Source: Sthenelais limicola
Taxonomy: Eukaryota > Annelida > Polychaeta > Phyllodocida > Sigalionidae
Length of the DNA: 64,000 bases
Assembly: GCA_942159475.1 (NCBI GenBank)
Contig: OW804096.1
Span: 44,391,744-44,455,743 of the forward strand
Reading direction: 5' to 3'
Below, one piece after another: positions 23,501-38,500 of the stretch; the stretch's first letter is position 1, and each line of letters opens with the position of its first letter. Made by a program: the position numbers and the translations under genes. The notes below the pieces were generated by a model that was not told the origin of the DNA, did not search any database, and worked only from the letters and a program-made list of their open reading frames with translations.

Positions 23501-26500
23501 ACACAGTCCCTAGGGTGAGCAGTTTCCCTCCCCCCAACAGCATTTAACTAACTTTTGAAAACAGTATCTCACGTTAACAACCCAACCTCCGCGCTATTGT
23601 TCTTTGCATTTGCTTTCTTTTCGCTTTTTATTGGTTCAACCTTGAGAGAATTGGGAAGGTCCAATGTTGGAGAACTAACTGGATCACCATCCACTATTGT
23701 GGGCTAAATGGAGCCTCTCCAAATAAAAGATATAATTGTTTCAGTGAATTGGCTTTTGCTCAAAACAATTCAAAAACAGGGCCCATCGTTTGAAGAATAG
23801 TTATATTGATCCCATTGCACTATTTGGCATGCATGGTAGCATTGGTTCATCTACTATTTATTGCATCCCGAGACACCCTGGGCGTTACCCTTCCCAATCC
23901 CAGACACGCTACTAAGTATAAACAATTCATCCATCTCTATCCCTATCTCCTATATATATCCAACGACTCACATCAATACAATTATCTAGACTAGGCCTAT
24001 AATATTAAAGTTTACACACTTTCTACTTCAAGGGTTCTCGAGTCAAAGCCACCATAGAATTAAATGTCTTACCTTGAGGTTGTAGTAGGTCTCGAGTTCG
24101 CCACGCATGGCGTCGAGTTTCTCATCGTATGTGCACTGGATTTCACGGAGGGCGTTGGCCATCTCGTTCTTCCAGAAGTCGCGGTTCTCGGATGTAGTGT
24201 CGCGGTATGCCAGGGCGGCTAATTCCTTCATTTCCTATTATAAGAAAAAGACCAGATATTTAATCAAACAATTGTACTACTAGAAAAGTTGTTAATTGTT
24301 TAAAAAATAATAGCCTACAATAGCCAGTCTTGCATGACAAAAAGGAGAAGGAAGAGAAGTTAGGAATCAAATCAACTGTGACTTAAATATTTATAGTTAT
24401 TTTCGGAAACTCCATTCAATTGGATGAATAGAAATGATAATCCATAGGATGCAGGTGGCTCTTGCAAGGTATCTCATCAGTTTAATCAGTTAATTAAAGG
24501 GTTAGCCTAGCGGCCAAGGTCATTCCCACGTTTTCCTTCACGCTTTTATATGGCCGTAGAAAGCAAGGGTTAATGGTAATATGCATGGCGTGTCACGATG
24601 ATCCAGGCGGAGGAGAGTGTAAGTAGTAGTAGATTTCCATACTTAATTGGATCATTGGTGGCTCGGGAGGGTCTGTGGAGGTTCGCAAGTTGTAAAGGTC
24701 AGTGAGTCAATGGCCACCAGTGACCCCCACGAGCTGATCCCTGGAAAGCATTGTCAACGGCCGAGTATGATTGTGGGAATATATGAGAGGGATCAAGAAC
24801 AATACAGACTCCTGGGTGGTGTCTATGGGGTACCGAGTGAGTGAGTTATTTATGGTGATTTGACAGAGAACCAACCCTCGAGTGTCATGAAGTAAACAGA
24901 TCGGTGTCAGTGGGTGGGATCCATTATTAGTCTTTATTTATCTCTCTCCCCTGTTCTGCATTCGCCCAGGGATAGGGACCGTGTATATAGGGAATGTATG
25001 CAATTATCCGGTTGTTTATTACGGTAATGTGACCAACGCGAATGAATGCAGAAATTCAAAGGCAGCAAATTATGCTTGTGGTGTGGGAGTCAAACCGTAT
25101 TCACTTTTATTGATTGATGTATGGGGAAAATGGAGGCATTGCACGACCAGAGATAACCACATGTTAGCTAAACATACAATTATGGTTAAATCGAGGCACA
25201 TGTTGTGGGGGCAAAAGCCATGTGACGATCTGCTTATTCACTTCCAGGTCAACATGTACATGGCATGATGCAATGAGTCATAGTCGCTAAAAATATCCAC
25301 CGGGGGATAATAAGAGACACCTGGCGGTGCGCTCGAAACATGGCGATTATGCTCCGGTCTTTTCACAATTACAGGATTGCGGTGTCAGTCTGGATCCCCG
25401 AACATAAAGACAAGTGACACTTTTGGGAGTGACATATTGGCCTGAATGCCAGTGGAAAGGACCACCGGTGACTGACTGGTCATTCACTAGAAATCTGCCG
25501 ATGTACAGACATATGATGGGTCATTCAGTACGTCAGAACGTATGAATGCCGTCTGCAGAGGATCGACTGTGCTGCCCCCAAGTAGCAGACGGTAGGATTA
25601 GCCGGCAGGACAGGAAATCTTTAGATCGAGGCCCACACGCGCCTCGCCTCCCATCCGCTCAAAGGTATGCAGACAGCAAGTCATTTATTATTCGGTTCGT
25701 CCATATTTTTCTTAACGTGGAAGGGACGTGTCAGCCTGTTGCTAAGTGCTGTACCGACACACCGCAGGCTTTGAGGGAGGAGAATGCGCGTTCATTGAGA
25801 AACAACTTTGCACGTGCGCGCTCTGGATCTTTATGACGTGACGTCATGATCACATTCCTTCCTTAGAAAGGACCAGGTTTCCAGAAATAACTTTTCACTT
25901 TTCTGAGCCATGCCTAATGGAATTCATTTACACCTTGTCCATGTTGATAGTTACCTCCAGCAATGAAATTTAGCTCATGATTGAAATAATAAGGTCCAAA
26001 TAATAAGCATTTAGGGCTTAAATATGGTTAGCGCTGACCTAGCTCTAGTCTATAAATAAACAGAGAACATGCACCGAGGTACGTTTTATTACATATCGAA
26101 CACACCTGTAGTGTTCCAATAGCCTTGATGATATGTACAATGTGCTTCACACTGATTCGAGGCAACCTACGAAGCAGTTCAGTTTGTTTGGTCTACAAAC
26201 ACCACTGGTCTCCGCCGATTCTGCCATTGATTTCATTTCATTTTGTATCATTCTTCTTTCAGTCAGTCTCAAAGATGGACGAGACATCACTAGATAAAAA
26301 CTTGAAATGGTAAGATCTGCTGTTAAGTGGCAGGGAGGTATAACTCGACGCTACCGTTGGCATCGGAAATATTGGATCAATAACCTTGGCGCCTGGTGTC
26401 TCAACTCTTTCCTTGCCATGGCAAAATAATTATGCAATGGAAGTCCCTCAGGCGCGTGGACTGGAACAAGCGGGCACCCCATGGAATACATGATCCACAC

Positions 26501-29500
26501 TTTGAGCCAAGCATTAACGACCATATTAATCTTTATTGGCCTATTCATGTGTATACCCGTCGCATTCCAGGAAGGGGATTCAGATATTGTTTCACCTAAT
26601 GGGACATATTAATGAAAAGTTAGAAAGAAAAGAAAAAAAGGTGTAATTCTAGGGCAAACCAATTTATACCACTGCAACTCCAGTGCGACATTAGGCTACT
26701 GCAAAGAAGCAATTATCCAAACACGATGCGGCCCGAGCCATATACTATAGATTGCTTTATCGTGTCATGCAGTATTCCAATGCATATTAAATATTACTTT
26801 CGATGCATCAATTAATAGCATTTATATGGCACCAGCACTTCATTGTACGTGGTTTGTGGCAATTTGTATTAACTGTCAGCTGTACATATACAGTACTACT
26901 ACATGCCAACCCAAAAAAATGATGTTAACGTAAAGAAAATAATGAAGCGATGTGTGTTATGTGAGAAAAAGGGCCAGGTTTGTAGGTCGCTGTTCGTTCT
27001 GGCTTTGGTGGACACGTAGATATGTACCAATCTGATGCGACACGAAAGCCCCGAGGCCAAATGGGCGTTAGTATGCATAGAAGGTCCCAAGTGACTGCGG
27101 ACGTGGTTGTCTGTCCATTCACAAACAGTAAAATACAATTGCCATGTGATTTTACAATACCTCCATTAACCTCTCGTCTCCCACAAGAATGGTTATTCTG
27201 TTGAACTTGAGGTAGTAAAGATAAAGTATCTAGCATTTAAACACCTTCATAAGGCCATGGTTAGATGCTACCCATTATACATGTTCAGGGCTTAATTGTT
27301 CAGAGCGCATGAATCCTGTATAAGGTAATTTAGAAAATTACTGATAATTACAGGATGGATCTGGGACAGATTGTTTGTGGATTGGGTGTAGTACTTTATA
27401 GTGCCTCTCATATCACGTGCTCATGTATAACAAATTATAAAACCACTGGCTGCAGCAGTGTTATTGGAACTGTTTTGTGAAATATCATTATAATTATGCA
27501 ATGGTTTTGTGGGTCCCATTAGGAAACCCATGACCTGTTATTATTAGCTCGAGTGTAAAATAGTTATCCACACAACGTTTGTTTTGAATTACTTAATACT
27601 TTGGTAGATGATGTGCTTGTGTGTTTTTAAAAGTCCTGAAATGAATAGACTTGTGTAATAAATTCCATCAAACTTTGCCAGAACTGTCAAGGAATTCAGC
27701 CAAAAAGTGGGCGTTTGTGGTATCTCTGTCAAAAAGCCAATATTTAACAACATGCAGACCTACAATGAAGGCTCTTGTTGAAGGTGCTTGTTTATTTAAG
27801 TCACGCACAACTTTTGAGACCAGATATCAAGCTGGATATTTTCGTCACGCCAATGTCCACAGACTTGGCCTTGTTTCCATTGAAAGCTCCTTTACATGTA
27901 TAGAAAATACTTATTTATGCCAAGGGCCTACGCATGTTCTTAGTGAACTGACTGTGAATTGCATCTATGTCAATATGCATTTTGTTCGCTGCAAGTCCAC
28001 AACCTTTAATGTATTATTCTCACGTCCTGGTAAGTTCGCGATACCATTCATGTTCAGACTACACATCAGGTGCCATTTGCACCTACTGCGAATCGTAATT
28101 ATTGACTTAAAGCAGTTCTAAGTTTCTATTGATATTGGTCCAAGTGTCCGTACTACTACTTGCAAATGGCAAGTCGTTCAACTGTTTCTGGTTTAATCTG
28201 AACAGTATACTCGCATTGGACGTCAATATTGTTAAGTTTGGCTGCGTTGTGTGAGAACTTGCTTATGCTTCTCAACACTGAGTATTTTTCTCGGGTTAGA
28301 TAAATAGTTGTCCCTTGCACAGGTTGGGAATATCGCCTATAGCCACTTAGCTCAAATACGATGCGACATGAATTGGGATTCAATTCAACCCACAAGTAAA
28401 GAAGGCTCATGTAGAATATTGCTTATATTCTTTAAAGGCTCATGAGTAAAGAAGAATTGTGAAGTACAGATGGTTAAACAGCAATTGGAAAAAAATTGGA
28501 AGAGGTAGCAAGACTGGCTATTATGGTTATGAAATTTCAAAATCGGAGAAATTTGATTTTTGATTAAGACGACCTTGATAATAGTATAGAAATTAGGACT
28601 AACCTGTTCGTGGACTTGTTTCAGGAATTCGAGTTCTTCCTCGAGTGTCTGTCTCCTGTTCTCGGCGTCGATATGGTTGAGGGTTTCATTGTCAAGATCC
28701 TATGGAAGGCACAAATTAAAACAATTGTTAAAAATGATATTTTGACTATATATGCATTTTGACACATATTAATTGCTTTTATGGCATGACATGATGTCTT
28801 TATTGCATCCGATCAATTAAAGACGAGACAAACATACATTTGCGTAAACGTGTATACATATGGAATGATTAAATTATCTACATGTTATGAGGATCGAGTC
28901 CTCACAGGCAGTGTGTGTACTAGATTCTGAGGTATGCAAATTTGATCACTCGACTGGCGTTCAACTTCCATAAAAGGGCATGGAATTCACGATGGGGATG
29001 ACTCAAAGAATCATATCATCTGACTTTATAAACAATTAGAGCATACGCCTGCTAACGAACTGGTACGACTGGCAGGAGCCTGTCCTCGGTAATAACGCGC
29101 CTCCCCAGACTAGTTGTGAGAGAGGGGTATGTGATTAAGGGAGGAGCTGGTGGTGCGATGGGAAATTACTCGGGCTAATCTTCTAATTAATCGCTTGTAA
29201 CGCATCCCACATGCCAGGGAACTATTATACTCGGGGCATCTAGTTCTGATTATTCGGAACCTGCCATGAATACTTTTATAAATTCCAGCAATTATCCCTC
29301 CTCGTGGCGGGGTGTTCGATTACATTAAATGGTGTATACGTGCATATTATACGATTATGCATGTTCCTGCCTCGTTTACTCCCATTTGCCATCCTCCCTT
29401 CAAAAATGGATCGCTGTTTGTACAGGTGCAATAAGCAGAACACATTTATTTATTTGAGCAATTCTGTGTAAAGTGGAAGTCAATACACATTGTTGCACAG

Positions 29501-32500
29501 AGAAAGAAAGGGTTTTAAAATTCCACATTCTCACCGTCGCACTGCATGCCATAAAAAGCTTTGATTGTGTTCAGCATAACTCCAGCGACAATCCAGGCCA
29601 GAGTCACCTTGGGTTGTTAGTATACATGGAATCCATATGAAAGGACCCAAAATAGCTCGAGATTATGACAGACATGCACGTAGAATGTTGTGACCTTGAT
29701 GTATATTCGCTGTCCATGCACTATTTCCCATGATCAATATAACCATTGGTACCCTGGGAACAAGGGTTACACTTTATAAGACACTAGATGGCTAAATTTA
29801 CTTCCCCGTGGAAGCAAAATTTTCCTGTTCAATGAATAACTGCCTTCCCACGGTAAATGCTAAGTGAAGGTGAAGTTTCTTGGCCCATTGTGCTTCCCCT
29901 CACTGACGTGCCCTTGTCCATTACAAGGCTCCTTCTTTAAGATATTAAGGTACACAACCTAGAGGGAGCCCTAAAATCTGTTATAAATGACAGCATGCTT
30001 GACAGCTCCCTCAATGGTTTGACACTCCAGTGGTGATATAAGGAGTGGGATCAATGCATTCTGTAGATGTGACTTGAATATATCCCAACCAATTTAGACT
30101 GTTACACTCTCGCTCCTCCTTCACACTGGTGATATCTAATGATTAGAAATGCCTAAATAATCCTATATATTTCTGTGTCGCTTGTCTGCAGAAGGGAAAG
30201 GGAAATCATGCTGTTTGCTGAGACCATATTCGAGATGATTCTCCTATTATTCTCTCTCAATTTGTCGCCCATATTCCCCTGCTACTGTTTCAACTAAAGT
30301 CTTGACATGGGGCGCCGCGAGGCAAACACAATGTCCTGTGAAATGTGCTGGTTTGTTAAGTTGGCAATTTGCCTACAGAGAGAAATAGCTGAACCACCAG
30401 CGACCCCACTTATATACCAATATCAACCACTGAGCACGAGCCAGACGCCAATGGTCATGGATATAGTAGCATTGTGAAAAAGTTTTACATTTATGTCTAC
30501 GTGATGCTATCACCATTTGAGCTATGTCATATCCAAATCCCATATAATTATATGCCTTTTATATCTCTATAAAAAATGTCTTGATATCGATCCAAGTCAT
30601 ACAAAATCCAAATTTGCACAGAACACGTAATTAGTAATGTTCTGTTTTCACACGGAATTCGAGTCAAATCTTGCCCGTAAATGTTTACGATCTGTGTACA
30701 TTTCCACTTGATGAATCACATTTTAAATAGAAGGCATCTCTCGATGAAAGCCCAGACCTATTCCAGTGATGTTCGCTTTTAATTATATAAATGTAGAAAT
30801 GATAGGTGGACGTGCTATTCATTGTGATTGATCTGGATCGCTTTGTTGGTTTTATTATTTTAAATGGACTATAACCAAAAGATTGCTCGCCATGTTACAC
30901 TCCCATGTACTATGGATATGGCATTCACTGTCTGCCCTCCAGCGATTTTACTTCTAGATCAAAAGCACACAACTAGTTGTATAGGTAGAAACACATTATT
31001 CACATCACATGCATTAATTCAATACTAAAATGTGAAGAGGTCATGTGTGTTACTGCAAGTAGCAGCGAAACCAGTTAGTGCTCTGGGTAGCCGCAAGGGG
31101 CTGTAAAAGGATACAGTAGGGCACATTCCTCGTCGATTTGACAATAGAGTGGCCACAAGAGCTTGATCTTGGGCTCACAATGCACGCCATGTTTCTATTC
31201 AACCGAACGCTTTTCCCACAACCTTTTCACTATCCCCAAGACACCCAAAATATATATCTAAGTAAAGAATACGTAATCAAGGTCAGAAGAAAAAAAAAGA
31301 AATCACCCCGTCCTCTATATACCGGCGATTACAGCTATAGCGAATACCATTGCGACAGTTCCAAAATATATGTACCACTTATAGCCATATCTGGGGTACT
31401 AATGAGAGCGTGATAGCCAAATGCCGTGTCTGGTAAGAAATAATTGGCGGACGTGCTCACTGGCTTGGCATGAATTGTAGAGATCTCCCAGCATGAATAG
31501 AGATTATAATTGTATATTTGTTTCTGTTACATTTCGTATGATTTGCCCCAAATCACGGACGCCAACCAACTGGCTCCTAGGATGAGTTTCGATGGATATA
31601 GGTAGACATGCGGCTATGTATAAATGTAAATTGCAGTAAATGGAGGCAAAAAGGATGAGAAACAAGAAGTACCTCAGCGCGAGATATTTTCACGCAATGC
31701 CCCGGGGCAATAATTATCTATGAGCACTGAGTATTGTCTAGGAAAAACATAATATTATTACCGCATGAATAATGTGACCTGACAGGTTCGAAATAGACAC
31801 CGATTACCAAACGCTTTACTCCTCCGCTCATTCACAGTCTCGATTTTTCATACACACATAACCTAGTTTCGCATGAGTTTGTATATATATATATACAGGC
31901 CTCATCCAAATTAAATTAATCCTGCTGGGTCATTACCATAATACAACAAACGGATAACTATTTTCCATCATTTTTCGGTCACAGCATGTGCTGTGCAAAT
32001 TGCCATGTAATACGTATGGTTGGGCGAAGGCTATTCCAATGAATGAGAGGTGGCCTGCAGTTGGTTTATAGAACAGGTAATACCTTTTAAACCACCCCTC
32101 TTCTACAAGCATACGTGCAGAACCCCCCACCCTCCCCCACCGTTAAACCAACATGCATCCCCTGTACGTGGCAGAAAGGTGATCTGAAGTCGGGTAACCC
32201 CCAGTGGCCTTTCCTCCCGACTGCCGCATTCAAAACACGGAGCTTGAAACCGGCTAAAAATAAAGACCGTACGATCACTAGTGCTGGGATAAGATCTCAA
32301 CTCTGCCTTGAGTAGGACGGCGGGCCACCAAGGGTTAGTTTGGAAAAGATCCCTATAGGCTTTGCGGAAACCCGATATCCCAAGGAGGAACCGAGCAGAC
32401 TAAAAGGTGTGGCATGCAACCCAAAAGACATGACCTCCCTCGCCTATCAACACCCACTGAAGTTGCCACCTTGTGATATATATCTGATCCCATGTCAAAG

Positions 32501-35500
32501 ATCCAACATGTTGGGAAGTTCAGAATCGATTCAAGGCGCCAGGGCCTGAGAACGTCTCGTAACGTTTGCTCATCTATAGAATGAAGCAAACTCCCTAGCA
32601 TACTATTTTGGGTACATTAAAGAACGCATCCGCAATCACGCTGTCAGTGCTAGAAACTTGATAAGGATTTGGGACTGCCAGGTAATCGTAGGTGAAAAGG
32701 GCAATAGGGGGACCTATTTTCACCTTTGTCAAAAACAGTGAACGATAGCTGTTGATCCCGTCTCCTCTTTTCAATAGGCAGCCTCTTGATACCCCATTGA
32801 CGCGGCGTGATGAATAGAGGTTGCCCAATCTCTCAGGATCAGAGTCTATTTATATATATCGCTATCATCATGTCAGTAAATTAAGGAGCCCATCAGTCAT
32901 TTTTTTGTCCGACTTTTGTCTTTTTATCACCTCGTTGCCAGATAAAGCACGTAGATCAAAACATTTTTTAACGCTTAGAAATTACAAGAGGCTCGGCAAA
33001 CACACACTTTGTTACGGCACTATCGCCAATTGAACCAGTTGCGATAATGGATTGCGTTTGTAGTGACTACGATGTCTGGTGAGATTGATTTAGACATATC
33101 TATCGAGGTAACTATAACATTTTGAAGTCTTTCTCCAGGATTTGCATGAGACAAACGAGTTCATACAGGTGAACTTTTGTGCGTTAAGTGCGTTAGTGGT
33201 TTGGTCGTTTCCACTGCGATCTCTCCTACGCGAACGCGATGTTTGTCAAGTTGTTATGCAAACAGTAGCATTATATGCTCACTCCATTATATATAATTCT
33301 TCGATGAATTTTAATGTTCATTTCTATGCCATTTGAAATTAATGCGATCAATATACATTCACTGCCTGTGAGACACTATAGATAACAATAACACGATTAA
33401 TTAAATTTACTCACTCATTGATAAAAATCGATTTAATGATAAAAATAACATGAAAAAATCAAAAGAGCTACTCACGATTCTTGCGCGGTTGAGGGCCTCG
33501 GTCAGACGGGCAATCTCCTTCTTGTCGCGCTCACGGTCGTTCTCGAGGGACTCGATTCTGCGGCGGAGCAGGTTAATTTCAGCCTCGTAGTCTGAGAGCT
33601 GTTGGTTCTGGCGTTCAATGGTCTCGCGGTCCTGGGCACGTCCGTTCTTCAGGCTGTCCAGTCTGGAAAGAAAACAAAGCAGATAATTAGGTAAGTGCCT
33701 TCTATGTTTGTGTTGACATTCGAATCTTTAGATTTAATGGAAAACAGCGTGGAATATACTTCAATTTAAACCTACCCATGAATAACGGTGAATAATATTT
33801 GTGTATGAAACCATGTATGATTGGTCGTAATTAGTAGTGGGGCTTTGACTGTTATAGCGTGTAATTTCCTCCGCACTTCGAGTGTTTCAGTTGTTAATAA
33901 GAAATACTCCCATTCAGGTGCATGGGGGGATAGCACAGTGGTGTACCTAGTGTGCCCTGTTGCCCCATAGTATCCCTTAATCTGCTTAATATCACACGGA
34001 GAAAATCCTTCCCAATACTGGGAAAGCTTTATGTTTAACCATAAACTCGGAAATCATCGTAATCAACCCATGGAGGCACACCAAAATGTTTGGATCTCAT
34101 CAACTGCTAAACATTTCCCAGACACCGTCGAGTCAATAATGAAGAAATCTTTTGGAGGCCTCCCTCAAATCAATACTGACTCGGGGAGGTTTCAATGCAC
34201 CGGCATCACTAAAATTCAATTTTCTCTATAAAGTGTCGGATGTCTGCTGGTCAAATTAATTATTCCATGAAGTCAATGCCATGTATACTTGATATACTGG
34301 TGTATGCATTGCCTTTGCTTTTGCCGGGTACTAATAACACCATGCGATATCTATACAATATAAGTCTGGTTGCCACTGTACGGATACACATCATATTCAT
34401 CATCTACTGGTGCATAGATAATGTCCCCATCACAAGATGAATGGATACCAAGACTGATGGGCCTATTTGGAGTCATGAATCATACAATGATTCTCCCATT
34501 AATATTTTTACTGACTATTGTCTATGGGGGTCATCGGTCTCTGTACCGCCTGATTTTTCCTTCGTCCAGAGATCATATAATATACTATCCATTCTATATT
34601 TTTCATGTGTGATCGCCCGTCTGTTTCATGGAATACGACGAGACAAAAGAACTTGCACATTACAATTAAAACCAATGTCTAACTTCCCTTAGCCTCGCCG
34701 GCCGGCTTGGCAAACGAGCCGCTAGTAAGTTTGCCAGTAAGTTTATCCCCTCCAATATATGTTTATGTTCTATGGAACAAGGGGCCAGACAAAATGGTCG
34801 GTAGGTTTTTATTCTCCGAGCAAAGAAGATGAACAATTTTGATTAATGTGTGCGATGTGGAAATTTCGGGAATGGCCAAAGCGCCGGTGTCTGGCATGTA
34901 TTACCCAAGCGTATGGTCTGTCTGACTTTGCCTTTGGCTCCCAGAAGCAGTGCAATATTTACATGTCGGAGTATTGGGTATAATGCAGAGGCAGTCAACA
35001 ATCCTCCCCTACCCATGGACTACCCAACAGACCGCCTCACCCCCATTAGTAACACACTAATATGACTAATATCGCCAACATTCAGTAAATAAATAAATCT
35101 CTAGATAGCACACTTTGCAGGGAGCCTATTAAGACATGATCTTTTGATTACTGAAGCTGGAGAAATATTTAAATTTCTCAGTGGCTACCTGCGTGGTAAT
35201 GATGAAGGTAAGATGGGGGCGTATGGGAGGAAGAGAAGAGGAGGAGGACGGAGAGATGGGTGGGTACCACTCCCAGTCGAAGGGGTGCTCTGCCCTGCCC
35301 AGTCAGCAATTTAGTGCTGCAGCATCACCACCAGTTGGATAGTGGTCGAGGAGGTGGGCTGGTAGACACAGAGGAAGTAGTAGATGGAGGGGGGCTTCAG
35401 TATCTGCCAAAGCTAAACCTATTGGCTACTGAGGACACTGTGGCTGTGGGTGGATGCAACACTCGCAGCATATAGAATATATAATGCCTCCTTTCGCAAT

Positions 35501-38500
35501 GGAGCGAGAGGAGACAGGGGCCCATTCGAGCGGAATAAATGTGATTTTTTTTTTATTCGTTTAAAATATTAATAATAGGGGTCTTAGTGACAAAGCAATA
35601 TAATCTCATTGTGGGTATCAAGGACGGGGCCACGAGAAATGTCAATATCTATTATCTTACATAAGGCGAAAGTTGTGTGAAATGGAAGTTTTGAAACACG
35701 GTCCCACCAAGAGAAATATAAAACAACTACATCATTTCACTTAATATAGTCCCTTTGATCTCAGGGTGATAATTTTAGCAAGCGATGTAGTTGTATAAAT
35801 AGCCAACGCTGGTGGTGGAAATTTATGGGGAAAAAACTCTTCAACACTAAATAGGTCATCTGTCTGCCATCCTTTCCCTAGGCCATTTCAGCTGACATGG
35901 GAGTCTGTCACGAATGATCAAAGTTAGTCCCGTTTACTAAACATGTCATGTGCCCAGCATTATAATATCTCAGTCCCCAGATTTTCGGTACCGGTGTCAT
36001 TTCTACAGGCATCAGATCCAACTCGGCACACTAGTGCATGAAAAAGGATCTGTCCCGCTTCGTCTTTATTTAAACTTGAATGTTTGTGACGACCTAAATG
36101 TCTAGACCATCCCCCCTGCATATTAGTAACTTCGTCACGGTCTGCTGGTAATGCATGACCAAAAGTATGCCGGTAGAAAAGGAAAGCCCTCTTCACCACC
36201 ACTCCGTCTCAGCCTAGGGGATTTAAATATGGCGTCCGGGAGCAAGGGCCACATAAGGCGAGTGGGAGTGGCAGGCAAAACATTATTATGAACCGAGTGG
36301 TTTGAGGTATTTTTCTGATAGAAATTCAGGTTTTTCTCATATCAGAGAACCACCTGATTGATTCACAACTCAAGTACTCTCTTAGTCCCAACATGGCCCT
36401 GGCATTTCTATCATCAGTTACCACCATCGGGCCCTTTCGTCGTCTTTTGACGTTTTTTCAAAAAAAAAAATTCTAAGGGGAGGTAAATAACTGTCTATTT
36501 GAAGACTTCACTTCAAAGTGCTCAGGTTTTGGCCGCCAGTCGCCATCGTCGGAGCAAACGGGGATGGATGCCTTTAGGATTGATCCACATCCATCAGAGA
36601 CTGGGAGATTAAATTCGATTGCCAAAGGTGAAACACGTATTGATGCCTTCCGAGTTTTGAGTTTTATCCATCAATCAATTTTTCAAATTATATTGTTTTT
36701 ATCTTAGGCCAGTCGTGTTCTGATCAATCCAAACCAAAATATATTTCGCTTGATAGTTCTAAATGAAATCTTAATTTTAAAACTATCGCCAGAGAGAATT
36801 ATTACCGGGAGTCATTGGATATAACATTACAGTACTTGTATTTACTTTGGGAGTGAAAAAGCATTGATGAAGAGCACATTGGAGCTCTCTTCGTGCTCTG
36901 GATTTGGATGGGAAGTATGTGTTTGTGCCTCCAATGTAAATAGAAGGGAACGTGTTGCCTGTTCTCCAGACAGGGATGGGCTCTGATCCAAGATCGAATT
37001 TCAAGGTGCAATACACTAACTAAACATTTTAAGGACGTGAAAGCCCCTGGTGTGCCTTCAGATGCAGGCATTAAGCACCTTTTTCACAGTGACGTTCACA
37101 CTTATCCCAGAGATTGTATCAAGATACTCAAGAATTCAGTTCGTGATTAATATTTGCAGGTGTTTCTTACAGTTAAGTAAATAAGTGATCCCTGGAATCT
37201 CCCCTCCTCCTTACAGGTTTTTCCTGTGACCAACCCATGACATTTTGGCCTTAATTCCCTAGACACCCGGGATTTATACCGGGAGGTTTATGCTTCTAAC
37301 CTGTGCTTATATACCCCCTTTGATATAGTAGTAATGCCAGGGGCATATTCTAATACCAGCAGACCAAAGGAAACCTATTTAAATCACTTCAGGCTACTTC
37401 GTAGGCCTAAGTCTTAACACTTTAATTCTGCGACACATTTGCCAAGGCCCTATGCAAATGTTGCCACTTAAAATAATGAATGGTCAGACCTGTGAACTAT
37501 AGCAATCCAGGGTCAGTCGCCAGAGTATACCTAACCATGTAGCTATCAATTAGAATGTTTTCCTTTCTGTAGGAGTTTGTTAAGGCCTTTCCTCGGGGCT
37601 CTCCGCTTATTCTTTTAACAGCTTTGAAGAAAAGCTGACCACTTGGCTCCCTCAAGTATTTTAATGCAAGGGCAATATAGTCTATCGATTACTGTCCAAT
37701 GATCGCCAGTGGCAATATTCCCATATTTCTTCATGTTATAAGATAAAGGTAATTGTAAGCGCCGAATGAAATAGATAGAACTTAGCACCTGCACAGATGA
37801 GCTATCAATCATTTACAGAATTCCCATTTTTCCATTGATTTTTACTCCTTTCATTTCATGAGACAATTTTACTCGTGCAGAGTATTCGATGAGCACACAT
37901 CATCGATTTTCTTTAAAGGACCTAATTTTTCGGTATGATATTTCAATCATGGGGAACACGAAGTTAAGCACGAACAGATTCACAAACCACCTGTTGCAAA
38001 ACACTTTTTTCCAGGTGGCCGTTCGACCGACCGACCAAATCCTTACCACTGCAACCATACCACCACCCCAGCACCAACCACCTCCAGCAACGTGGTTTTA
38101 CAGTCGCGTAAACTTGGTGGCTAGAGGTAAGGCTTACTACACAGCTCAAGCAGAGGCCAGGTACTTCAGCACAAATACACACTCCATCGTCATTCCCAAC
38201 TGCGGCTTGTATATCGCCACTGGCTTAATATAGCCTTGGCACCAGAAATAATTCTTGTGTTTTCACCGGCGTATAACTCCCAACACATTTCTCATCGTTC
38301 AAGCAGTGGGAGTAGTGGGAGGCGGCTAGATAGGCACATGTATATGTATTAAGATTCAACAACTAGGAGCTGAAGAAACGGTCGTGGTAGCAAAACATTC
38401 AGTAGGAGGAGAAGTAGATTAGATGCTCTATTCCAAACATTCGTATTGATCCAAGATGAATTGAAGGAGGAGGAATAACTCCAGACTTAATAGAAAATAG

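Noticed and set aside
27651..28121. Plus-strand 156-codon open frame
   Set aside because: Within intron 3. No domain, signal peptide or neighbouring exon that would extend it.
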